The notes below the pieces were generated by a model. The model was not told the origin of the DNA. It saw only the letters and a program-made list of their open reading frames with translations, and made no database searches. From Ferruginibacter sp050611725 (GTDB lineage Bacteria > Bacteroidota > Bacteroidia > Chitinophagales > Chitinophagaceae): DNA of 64,000 nt. Made by a program: the position numbers and the translations under genes. The stretch lies in the NCBI RefSeq assembly GCF_050611725.1, contig NZ_JBODJB010000001.1:2666001-2730000 (forward strand), given 5' to 3'. This document shows positions 36,214 through 42,831 of this stretch, in pieces (within the stretch, counting starts at the first letter, position 1; each line of letters begins with the position of its first letter).

Positions 36214-36825
36214 TTAATTTTTTGATGCCGTTTTAATGTCTCCAAAGATACACTCTACAGTGTAATCCAAAGGCTCGTAATATTTTTTTAAAATACTTAT
36301 AATTTGCTCTTCAGATTGTTTGATATATGCCTGATTGGTAGTTAAAGTATTAAATGCCTGTTGATACAACTGTTTTTGTGCATTGCTTAAATCGGCAATG
36401 GTAGTAGTAGCAAATAAACCTGTTTGATTCATGGTTTCCAACTTATCTAATCTTAATTGTAAACTAAGTAGTTTACACCGTGGTAAATAAACCTGAATGG
36501 TTTTACCTTTTGTATCGATCTTAGCTTTTTGATCTTTTAACGCTACGCCGTACTTGGCTTCGTAAGGCAATGTAACCAGCAATGTGTTTTCAGCTAAATA
36601 GTTTTTAAACTTATTCCAAAAGCCGGCATTCTCATTGGTATTGGTGAGTTTTACTGTTGTGGTACCTGCAACTGATAATGAAGAAAGCTCTGCAATTTGC
36701 TGCACCAGATTTACATTCTGTACTACCGTTGTGGTTAGGTGATCGCTTCCGTTCTTCTTTCCTAAAAAATAAGCAGCTGTACCAAATAACAATACCAATA
36801 CAACAAATACAAACGACTTACTCAT
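36214..36825 (-). CDS. DUF4230 family protein
   Basis: The 203-residue protein has an N-terminal hydrophobic helix (VFVVLVLLFGTAAYFLG) that works as a signal anchor. After it comes the DUF4230 domain, including LITLPYEAKYGVALKDQK-type sequence (LLVTLPYEAKYGVALKD), KTIQVYLPRCKLLSLQLRLDK and a helical end with YYEPLDYTVECIF. The function of DUF4230 is unknown. It lies between carA (11 bases upstream) and aroQ (3 bases downstream), so it probably shares their transcript. It is exported but tethered. Confidence 0.8.
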   Translation of the reverse strand: MSKSFVFVVLVLLFGTAAYFLGKKNGSDHLTTTVVQNVNLVQQIAELSSLSVAGTTTVKLTNTNENAGFWNKFKNYLAENTLLVTLPYEAKYGVALKDQKAKIDTKGKTIQVYLPRCKLLSLQLRLDKLETMNQTGLFATTTIADLSNAQKQLYQQAFNTLTTNQAYIKQSEEQIISILKKYYEPLDYTVECIFGDIKTASKN

Positions 36826-36836
36826 GGCGACACATT

Positions 36837-37943
36837 TTAGTTTTGCTGTATCAAAGCTATGAAATCGTCAAACAAATAACGACTATCGTGTGGACCCGGT
36901 GTAGCTTCGGGATGATATTGTACTGAAAAAGCAGGTTTACCTTTAATTCTGATCCCTTCAATTGAATCGTCATTCAAATTAAGATGTGTGATCTCAACAT
37001 TCGATGAAGCTCTGACTGCATCAGGATTTACGCCAAACCCATGGTTCTGTGTAGTGATCTCACTTTTGCCTGTGATAAGATTTTTTACCGGATGATTCAA
37101 CCCTCTATGCCCATGGTGCATTTTAAAAGTTGGAATATCATTTGCCAATGCCAGCAACTGATGGCCCAAACAAATACCGAATAAAGGTTTGTTGGCAGCT
37201 AAAATTTGTTTCACTGTCGTAACAGCATAATCCATTGGTTCGGGATCACCGGGGCCATTGCTAATGAAATAACCATTTGGTTTGAATTCCTGCAAGGTTT
37301 CAAAACTTGTTTTTGCATTATGCACTTTTACATAAGCTCCTCTTTCTACCAAACAATTTAAAATATTTTTCTTTACCCCGAAATCCAGTACAGCAACACG
37401 TAATTTGCTGTCGGCATTTCCTAAGTAATAAGGTTCTTTTGTTGAAACAACAGATGCTAATTCAAGCCCACCCATTGATGGCACTTTAGCCAATTCCGTT
37501 TTTAATTTTTCTACTTCTGAAATTTCAGAAGAGATGATACAGTTCATTGCACCTTCTCTACGTACATGTGCTACCAAGGCTCTTGTATCCACGTCATCAA
37601 TAGCAACAACATTTTGCGTTTCGAAATATTTTTGCAACGAATCATCAGCCATAAAACGGCTGTATTGTTCTTCCAGATTTCTGCCGATCACTCCTTTCAC
37701 TTTTACACTATCACTTTCAACATCTACAGCTTTCACACCATAGTTGCCAATATGCACATTGTTCATGATCAGTACTTGTCCGTAGTAACTCGGATCAGTA
37801 AATACTTCCTGGTAGCCTGTCATGCCAGTATTGAAGCATATTTCACCGGTTGTAGTGCCAATTTTACCAAAGGCTTTACCGTAAAAAACTGTACCGTCTG
37901 CTAATAATAAGATCGCTTGTTGGGGAGAATTTGTTGGAGTCAT
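36837..37943 (-). CDS. carA: Carbamoyl-phosphate synthase small (glutaminase) subunit
   Basis: I put the start at the ATG at 37943 (368 residues). A longer ORF adds 20 residues with no homology to CarA. The N-terminal domain has LLADGTVFYGKAFG and CFNTGMTGYQEVFTDPSYYGQ. The glutamine amidotransferase domain has NGPGDPEPMDYAV and the nucleophile loop GICLGHQLLALA, with YHPEATPGPHDS carrying the His-Glu pair. CarA supplies ammonia to CarB for carbamoyl phosphate, which feeds arginine and pyrimidine synthesis. No carB is in the window. The DUF4230 gene follows 11 bases downstream. Confidence 0.96.
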   Translation of the reverse strand: MTPTNSPQQAILLLADGTVFYGKAFGKIGTTTGEICFNTGMTGYQEVFTDPSYYGQVLIMNNVHIGNYGVKAVDVESDSVKVKGVIGRNLEEQYSRFMADDSLQKYFETQNVVAIDDVDTRALVAHVRREGAMNCIISSEISEVEKLKTELAKVPSMGGLELASVVSTKEPYYLGNADSKLRVAVLDFGVKKNILNCLVERGAYVKVHNAKTSFETLQEFKPNGYFISNGPGDPEPMDYAVTTVKQILAANKPLFGICLGHQLLALANDIPTFKMHHGHRGLNHPVKNLITGKSEITTQNHGFGVNPDAVRASSNVEITHLNLNDDSIEGIRIKGKPAFSVQYHPEATPGPHDSRYLFDDFIALIQQN

Positions 37944-38145
37944 TTTTAAAAGATTATGCAAAGAAACGTATTCAATTTCAAAATGGATGAATAAATTTTT
38001 CACATCTAGATCAAAACTTACAGAATTAAAAAATTTGCAGAATTAAGGCAATTACAAAATAACAAATGCTCAATAAATACATTTTATTCATAAAAGTTGC
38101 AATTCAAAAAATTCTATAATTCTGAAAATTCTGATAAATGCATAA

Positions 38146-38177
38146 AAAAAACTCCGATACGAATATCGGAGTTTTTA
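38146..38177 (-). terminator. Intrinsic terminator of the ribosomal operon
   Basis: ACTCCGATA (38151-38159) pairs perfectly with TATCGGAGT (38164-38172) around a CGAA loop, flanked by A- and T-runs on either side, so it works in both directions. It ends the infA-to-rplQ operon. Confidence 0.92.
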
Positions 38178-38197
38178 TATTTTATAATTTTTTCAAA

Positions 38198-38734
38198 TTA
38201 TGCTTCTGTTTTCTCTTCAGCATCAGTTGCGCTTGCTTCTTCCGCTTTTACCTCTACCGCTTCTTCAACAGCAGATGTATCGGCTTTCTTTTTAGCACCA
38301 CCGCTACGTCTTGTTTTCTTAGCAGGCTCTGCAGCAGCTACAACAGTTTTACCGTAAATTTCATTGAAGTCAACTAATTCGATCAATGCTACTTCAGCAT
38401 TATCACCAATTCTTTTACCCAATTTAATGATACGAGTATAACCACCCGGACGACTTGCTACTTTTGGAGCAATTACAGTAAACAATTCTTTTACTGCAAC
38501 TTTATCATTCAAATAGCTGAACACAATACGGTGATTGTGCATGATCGCTTCTTTGCTTTCTGTAGCTTTTGTTTTAGTAATGATTGGCTCGATGTAAGTA
38601 CGTAAAGCTTTAGCTTTAGCCAATGTTGTAGTAATTCTCTTATGAGCAATTAATTGACAACCTAAATTCATAAGCAACGCTTTTCTGTGAGAAGCCGTTC
38701 TGCTTAAATTGTTGTTTTTGTTTCCGTGACGCAT
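38198..38734 (-). CDS. rplQ: 50S ribosomal protein L17
   Basis: The product has 178 residues. The L17 core fills about the first 120 residues: MRHGNKNNNLSRTASHRKAL, LITTTLAKAKALRTYIEPI-type sequence, and RPGGYTRIIKLGKRIGDNAEVALIELV. A C-terminal tail of about 50 residues is rich in Ala, Lys and Glu, a common extension in Bacteroidota. It closes the ribosomal operon and is followed by a strong terminator. Between rpoA and rplQ lies an inverted array of 8-base repeats. Confidence 0.98.
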   Translation of the reverse strand: MRHGNKNNNLSRTASHRKALLMNLGCQLIAHKRITTTLAKAKALRTYIEPIITKTKATESKEAIMHNHRIVFSYLNDKVAVKELFTVIAPKVASRPGGYTRIIKLGKRIGDNAEVALIELVDFNEIYGKTVVAAAEPAKKTRRSGGAKKKADTSAVEEAVEVKAEEASATDAEEKTEA

Positions 38735-38789
38735 GACTTTGTTGTTTTAATTCGGTTGTACCGTGTCAGGATTTACAACCTACTGATTA

Positions 38790-38859
38790 TTGAAATGTGC
38801 TAATGTGCTAATGTGCTAATGTGCTAATTAATCAGCACTTCAGCACATCAGCATATCAA
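38790..38859. repeat. Self-complementary array of 8-base repeats inside the ribosomal operon
   Basis: Four near-perfect copies of atgtgcta (38795-38827) are followed by the complementary sequence with units such as tcagcaca (38832-38859). The whole can fold into a hairpin of about 30 paired positions with scattered A-C mismatches. It sits in the rpoA-rplQ gap and would lie in the polycistronic mRNA. The same unit occurs at 29249-29288. Confidence 0.65.
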
Positions 38860-38863
38860 CTAA

Positions 38864-39859
38864 TTATTCGTCGTCTATTTTCAATTTGCTCAAATCCATT
38901 CCAAATCCTAAACCTCTTTCGTTTAGTACTTGTTCGATTTCGCTCAAAGATTTTTGACCGAAGTTTCTGAATTTCATTAAGTCTTCTTGTTCGTATTGAA
39001 CCAATTCGCTTAAAGAATTGATCTTAGCTGCTTTCAAACAGTTGAATGCACGTACAGAAAGATCAAGATCTTCAAGTGGTGTTTTCAATACTTTACGTAA
39101 TTGTAAAGTTTGTTCATCTACTAAATCTTCTTTCTTATCTTCTTTAGTATCGAAAGTGATATTTTCATCAGTGATGATCATCAAATGCTGAATTAAGATA
39201 CGGCTAGCTTGTTTAACCGCTTCTTCCGGATGGATAGTACCATCAGTAACAACTTCCATGATCAATTTTTCGAAATCCGTACGTTGTTCAACACGAGTGT
39301 TTTCAATGTTGTATTTAACGTTTTTGATCGGAGTATAGATCGCATCTACAGCGATGTAACCAAAGTGAGAACTTTTTTCTTTATGTTCTTCAGCAGGTAC
39401 ATAACCACGGCCTCTTCCGATAGTGATCTCGATATCTAATTTAGCACTGTTATCCATTACACAGATCACCAGTTCAGGATTCATTACTTCAAAAGAAGGT
39501 GAAGCCTCACCGATCATACCGGCAGTGAATTCAGTTTTATTTTTGATAGACAAAGTAACTTTTTCTGTTCCGATATCACCTTCAACTTTTTTCTTAAAAC
39601 GAACTTGTTTAAGGTTAAGGATGATTTCAGTAACATCTTCAGTAATTCCTTTGATGGTAGCAAATTCGTGATCTGCTCCAACAATATTGATACCGATAAT
39701 GGCATGCCCTTCCAAAGAGTTTAATAATACTCTACGTAATGCATTACCAATGGTTACACCGTATCCGGGTTCTAACGGACGAAATTCGAATTGAGCTTCA
39801 AAATCATTCGCTTTCTGAAGAACAATTTTATCGGGTTTAACAAAATTTAAAATACCCAT
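38864..39859 (-). CDS. rpoA: DNA-directed RNA polymerase subunit alpha
   Basis: I chose the ATG at 39859 (331 residues) because MGILNFVKPDKIVLQ matches the known N-terminus; a longer ORF would add 17 unrelated residues. The N-terminal domain contains FEFRPLEPGYGVTIGNALRRVLLNSLEG, the dimerisation and beta-contacting region. The C-terminal domain, LDLSVRAFNCLKAAKINSL then FRNFGQKSLSEIEQVL, binds DNA upstream elements and regulators. It lies in the usual position between rpsD and rplQ. Confidence 0.98.
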   Translation of the reverse strand: MGILNFVKPDKIVLQKANDFEAQFEFRPLEPGYGVTIGNALRRVLLNSLEGHAIIGINIVGADHEFATIKGITEDVTEIILNLKQVRFKKKVEGDIGTEKVTLSIKNKTEFTAGMIGEASPSFEVMNPELVICVMDNSAKLDIEITIGRGRGYVPAEEHKEKSSHFGYIAVDAIYTPIKNVKYNIENTRVEQRTDFEKLIMEVVTDGTIHPEEAVKQASRILIQHLMIITDENITFDTKEDKKEDLVDEQTLQLRKVLKTPLEDLDLSVRAFNCLKAAKINSLSELVQYEQEDLMKFRNFGQKSLSEIEQVLNERGLGFGMDLSKLKIDDE

Positions 39860-39924
39860 ATGAGTGTGTGTTATTTGTTTTAAAATTTCTGACCATAGGA
39901 CCATGGTCAATGGTCTATTGAATA

Positions 39925-40530
39925 TTACTTGCTGTACAATTCCACGATCAATTGTTCCTTAATATTTTCAGGAACGCTTTCTCTTTCTGGATAAGCAATA
40001 AAAGTACCTTTTACTTCAGTTTCGTTAAAATCGATCCAGTTGAATTTTACATTTTTAGGACGAACAGCTCCTGTAATAGAGTTATTCACCGCACTTTTGT
40101 TTTTCAACCCGATAACATCTCCCGGTTTCAAAGAAAAAGAAGGAACGTTTACAACTTCACCGTTTACAGTAATGTGCTTATGACTTACCAACTGACGAGC
40201 AGCTTGACGGCTTGGAGCAATTCCTAAACGGAATACTGTATTATCTAAACGAGCTTCTAATAATTTAATTAAGTTTTCGCCGGTTACACCTTTACGACGA
40301 GCAGCCTCATCAAAAGTTTTACGGAATTGTTTTTCTAACAAACCGTATGTGTATTTAGCTTTTTGTTTTTCACGTAACTGTAAAGCGTACTCGCCTAAAG
40401 TTTTACGTTTACGGTTTGCACCGTGCATTCCCGGAGGGTTGCTGTTTTTAGTCAACCATTTACCATTACCGGTAATAGGTTCTCCGAAAATTCTGGAGAT
40501 CTTTGTTTTGGGGCCTGTGTAACGTGCCAT
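39925..40530 (-). CDS. rpsD: 30S ribosomal protein S4
   Basis: The product has 201 residues. MARYTGPKTKISRIFGEP is the typical N-terminus of the Bacteroidota type without the zinc-binding cysteines. The S4 RNA-binding domain is visible: LEARLDNTVFRLGIAPSRQAARQLVSHKHITVNG. S4 is a primary 16S rRNA binder that starts 30S assembly. In other bacteria it also represses the alpha operon by binding its mRNA. The gene follows rpsK and precedes rpoA in conserved order. Confidence 0.98.
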   Translation of the reverse strand: MARYTGPKTKISRIFGEPITGNGKWLTKNSNPPGMHGANRKRKTLGEYALQLREKQKAKYTYGLLEKQFRKTFDEAARRKGVTGENLIKLLEARLDNTVFRLGIAPSRQAARQLVSHKHITVNGEVVNVPSFSLKPGDVIGLKNKSAVNNSITGAVRPKNVKFNWIDFNETEVKGTFIAYPERESVPENIKEQLIVELYSK

Positions 40531-40706
40531 AATTGTTAATTGATTTTTTAGTTACAGTGCATCATCGTAAAAATCTAAAATTTAATGATACACCCTTGTT
40601 AATAATTATTTTATATTGAATATTGCAGGTTTAATATTTCTTTCAATTTCTGTCGGACTTTACAATCGCAAAAAAATATTAAATATTAAATCTAAAATAT
40701 TAGATA

Positions 40707-41108
40707 TTATACTCTTCTTTTCTTTGGAGGACGACAACCATTATGTGGTAATGGAGTAACGTCTTTGATCATATTGATCTCTATACCGTTTTGTGATAAA
40801 GAACGGATAGCGCCTTCACGGCCGCTACCAGGACCTTTTACAAATACATCTACTCTTTTCAAACCTGCATCTGATGCAACTTTTGCAGCATCAGCAGCAG
40901 CCATTTGAGCAGCATAAGGTGTATTTTTCTTACTACCTTTAAAGCCCATTTTACCTGCACTAGACCAAGAAATTACTTGACCTTGTTTGTTGGTAAGACT
41001 GATAATGATGTTGTTGAAACTAGCAACGATGTGTGCATCTCCGTAGCTATCTACTTTAACTACTCTTTTTTTTGCAGCTGCTTTTGCGCTGTTTTGTGCT
41101 TTCGCCAT
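40707..41108 (-). CDS. rpsK: 30S ribosomal protein S11
   Basis: The product has 133 residues with a basic Ala/Lys-rich start (AKAQNSAKAAAKKRVVKV). The conserved core AHIVASFNNIIISLTNKQGQVISWSSAGKMGFKGSKKNTPYAAQ and the C-terminal LPHNGCRPPKKRRV are characteristic of S11, which sits on the 30S platform next to the mRNA exit. It lies between rpsM and rpsD in the alpha operon. Its gaps of about 176-186 bases to the neighbours hold AT-rich inverted repeats. Confidence 0.98.
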   Translation of the reverse strand: MAKAQNSAKAAAKKRVVKVDSYGDAHIVASFNNIIISLTNKQGQVISWSSAGKMGFKGSKKNTPYAAQMAAADAAKVASDAGLKRVDVFVKGPGSGREGAIRSLSQNGIEINMIKDVTPLPHNGCRPPKKRRV

Positions 41109-41234
41109 AAAATTTAATTCTTAGGTAATCTTTAAAAATATTCCCTGATCTTCATCAGAGCTGAACCAACCCTCCTGCCGGCTTAAGCGATCTGGCGTTT
41201 GTTCAAAAAATACAAGCCTTATTAATGAAAAACG

Positions 41235-41291
41235 AAAAGTGAAAAATTAAAAATGAAGTATATTTTTCATTGTTAGTTTTTCACTTTTCAC
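41235..41291. repeat. AT-rich inverted repeat between rpsM and rpsK
   Basis: A left arm at 41235-41257 (AAAAGTGAAAAA, then TAAAAATGAA) is largely complementary to a right arm at 41263-41291 (TTTTTCATT, then AGTTTTTCACTTTT), with two or three mismatches. It lies inside the ribosomal operon and would form a hairpin in the mRNA. A related style of repeat flanks rpsM at 41676-41702 and 41750-41777. Confidence 0.5.
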
Positions 41292-41294
41292 TAA

Positions 41295-41675
41295 TTATTT
41301 CTTAGCTACTTTCTTTTTACCTGCAACTGTCTTACGTTTACCTTTACGAGTACGACTGTTGGTACGAGTACGCTGACCACGAAGTGGCAAACCTTTACGG
41401 TGACGCAAACCACGGTAACAAGCGATATCCAACAAACGTTTAATACTCATTTGTACTTCACTACGTAAAGCACCTTCAGTTTTAAATTCGCTGTTGATGA
41501 TATTACGGATAGCCGTTTGTTCATCATCATTCCACTCATTTACTTTTTTATCAAGGCTAATATTAGCTTTGTTTAAAATGTATTGAGCTGTACTACGACC
41601 AATACCATATATATAGGTAAGTCCTATTTCGCCTCTTTTTTGTTTTGGTAAATCTATACCGGCAATACGAGCCAT
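41295..41675 (-). CDS. rpsM: 30S ribosomal protein S13
   Basis: The 126-residue product has the typical start ARIAGIDLPKQKRGEIGLTYIYGIGRSTA (helix-two-turns-helix) and the C-terminal CYRGLRHRKGLPLRGQRTRTNSRTRKGKRKTV with the basic tail that contacts tRNA. S13 is in the head of the 30S subunit and bridges to the 50S subunit. Its position after rpmJ and before rpsK is the canonical order. Confidence 0.98.
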   Translation of the reverse strand: MARIAGIDLPKQKRGEIGLTYIYGIGRSTAQYILNKANISLDKKVNEWNDDEQTAIRNIINSEFKTEGALRSEVQMSIKRLLDIACYRGLRHRKGLPLRGQRTRTNSRTRKGKRKTVAGKKKVAKK

Positions 41676-41778
41676 AATTTGTTATTTGTTATTTGTTATT
41701 TGTACTTAGTGTATTCGTTTAATTAAAATGTTACTAGGTAATGGTGTTTTCAACTATTAACTATTAACTATTAACTAA

Positions 41779-41895
41779 TTACCCTTGTCTTTGTTTAAAA
41801 CGAGGATTCTTTTTGTTGATTACGAACAACACACCTTTTCTGCGAACGATCTTACAATCAACACTTCTTTTTTTAATGGAAGCTCTAACTTTCAT
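41779..41895 (-). CDS. rpmJ: 50S ribosomal protein L36, zinc-free form
   Basis: This 38-codon gene runs from ATG at 41895 to TAA at 41779. It begins MKVRASIKKRSVDC, continues IVRRKGVLFVINKKNPRF and ends KQRQG. These blocks identify L36. In zinc-binding L36 the four ligands are three cysteines and one histidine. Here only one cysteine remains, with Ser, Asn and Phe at the other positions, so this is the zinc-free (C-minus) form usual in Bacteroidota. It lies between infA and rpsM, 11 bases from infA, as in most bacterial genomes. Confidence 0.95.
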   Translation of the reverse strand: MKVRASIKKRSVDCKIVRRKGVLFVINKKNPRFKQRQG

Positions 41896-41906
41896 TGTTT
41901 TGTTTT

Positions 41907-42125
41907 TTATTTATATCTAAAAATAATTCTGCCTCTGGTTAAATCGTAAGGACTCATTTCAACCCCTACTTTATCTCCAGGTAAAATTCTGATATAATGC
42001 ATACGCATTTTACCGGAGATAGTTGCCAATATTTCGTGGCCGTTTTCAAGCTTAACTTTAAACATAGCATTGCTTAATGCTTCTAAAATTGTACCGTCTT
42101 GTTTAATGAGTGCCTGCTTAGCCAT
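41907..42125 (-). CDS. infA: Translation initiation factor IF-1
   Basis: The 72-residue protein has the normal length. The S1/OB-fold sequence AKQALIKQDGTILEALSNAMFKVKLENGH, then ISGKMRMHYIRILPGDKVGVEMSPYDLTRGRI, is nearly identical to IF-1 of other bacteria. IF-1 binds the ribosomal A site during initiation and assists IF-2 and IF-3. It is the first gene of the operon that continues with rpmJ and rpsM. A complete Bacteroidota promoter lies just upstream. Confidence 0.99.
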   Translation of the reverse strand: MAKQALIKQDGTILEALSNAMFKVKLENGHEILATISGKMRMHYIRILPGDKVGVEMSPYDLTRGRIIFRYK

Positions 42126-42139
42126 ATAATTTTGGGCTG

Positions 42140-42171
42140 CAAAGATACAAAGAATAATTTGATTATCACAA
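42140..42171 (-). promoter_or_regulatory. Promoter of the infA-rplQ operon
   Basis: Read on the minus strand, TTG at 42171-42169 is followed after 21 bases by TATCTTTG at 42147-42140, a perfect match to the TAnnTTTG -7 element of Bacteroidota. Transcription would start about 10 bases before the infA start codon. Confidence 0.7.
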
Positions 42172-42244
42172 AAAAGATGAGGATAAATGCGCTAAAATTG
42201 GCATTTTTTCAGTAAAAAGACCCACATTGGGTTAAAAAATGGGG

Positions 42245-42271
42245 ATAACCGGGCAAAAATTACCCGGTTAT
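42245..42271 (-). terminator. Hairpin between the hypothetical gene and infA
   Basis: ATAACCGGG (42245-42253) pairs perfectly with CCCGGTTAT (42263-42271) around a 9-base loop. On the minus strand a T-run follows a few bases later, so it probably ends transcription of the gene at 42307. Confidence 0.7.
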
Positions 42272-42306
42272 TGTTGAAAAATAGGCAAAAATTTGCTCAA
42301 TAAAGA

Positions 42307-42711
42307 TCAATAGGCTTCTTCATTTAAGTGCACTTTGGTCATTTCGTAAAAATGATTCTGTAATTGGTGTACACTTATAGGGTTATTTACTATCCTCCGT
42401 TCATCTCTGTACCATATCTCCATTTTTGAAAAATCTCCTTTTACAGGCAAAAGCATCCTAAAAGCACCTTTCATATACTTAACCGATCCATCTTCGTTTT
42501 CCTGTTTGCTAAACTTTAAATTTGTCAGCTGATCTTCGTCTAATGCAATCGGGCTCAGTTGCTCCGTTTCAAACCAAAACTCCTGCGTACCATTATCCAC
42601 ACACACTTGCTTTTCGTTGTTGTTAAGGTCTGTTACTTCTCCCCGAATTTTGTCTCCGTCATTATCAGCGATCAAATAGTCGCCTACTCTAATTTCTTGA
42701 AATTTTATCAT
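42307..42711 (-). CDS. Conserved Bacteroidota protein of unknown function
   Basis: The 134-residue protein begins with IKFQEIRVGDYLIADNDGDKIRGEV, which looks like a small beta-barrel. It ends with SVHQLQNHFYEMTKVHLNEEAY, resembling the C-terminal VHQLQNLYFALTG motif of many Bacteroidota hypothetical and phage-associated proteins of similar length. The pattern in between (LSPIALDEDQLTNLKFSK) also fits that group, in which a target 'E-P-I-P-L-T' phrase is typical. It has no signal peptide. The function is unknown. It has its own terminator towards infA. Confidence 0.6.
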   Translation of the reverse strand: MIKFQEIRVGDYLIADNDGDKIRGEVTDLNNNEKQVCVDNGTQEFWFETEQLSPIALDEDQLTNLKFSKQENEDGSVKYMKGAFRMLLPVKGDFSKMEIWYRDERRIVNNPISVHQLQNHFYEMTKVHLNEEAY

Positions 42712-42787
42712 GGCTAATCGTTTTTATGGTACTCCAATTTAATATTTTTTCAGAACAATTAAAAAATTGTTTTTGTAAATAAAAAAA

Positions 42788-42803
42788 GCCGCATCACTGC
42801 GGC
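42788..42803 (-). terminator. Intrinsic terminator after the OmpA-family gene
   Basis: GCCGCA (42788-42793) and TGCGGC (42798-42803) form a 6-base-pair stem with a TCAC loop. On the minus strand a run of seven T follows. It lies 29 bases after the stop of the gene at 42832-45228. Confidence 0.9.
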
Positions 42804-42831
42804 CTTTCAATTTTTTATTATCGTCTACAAA

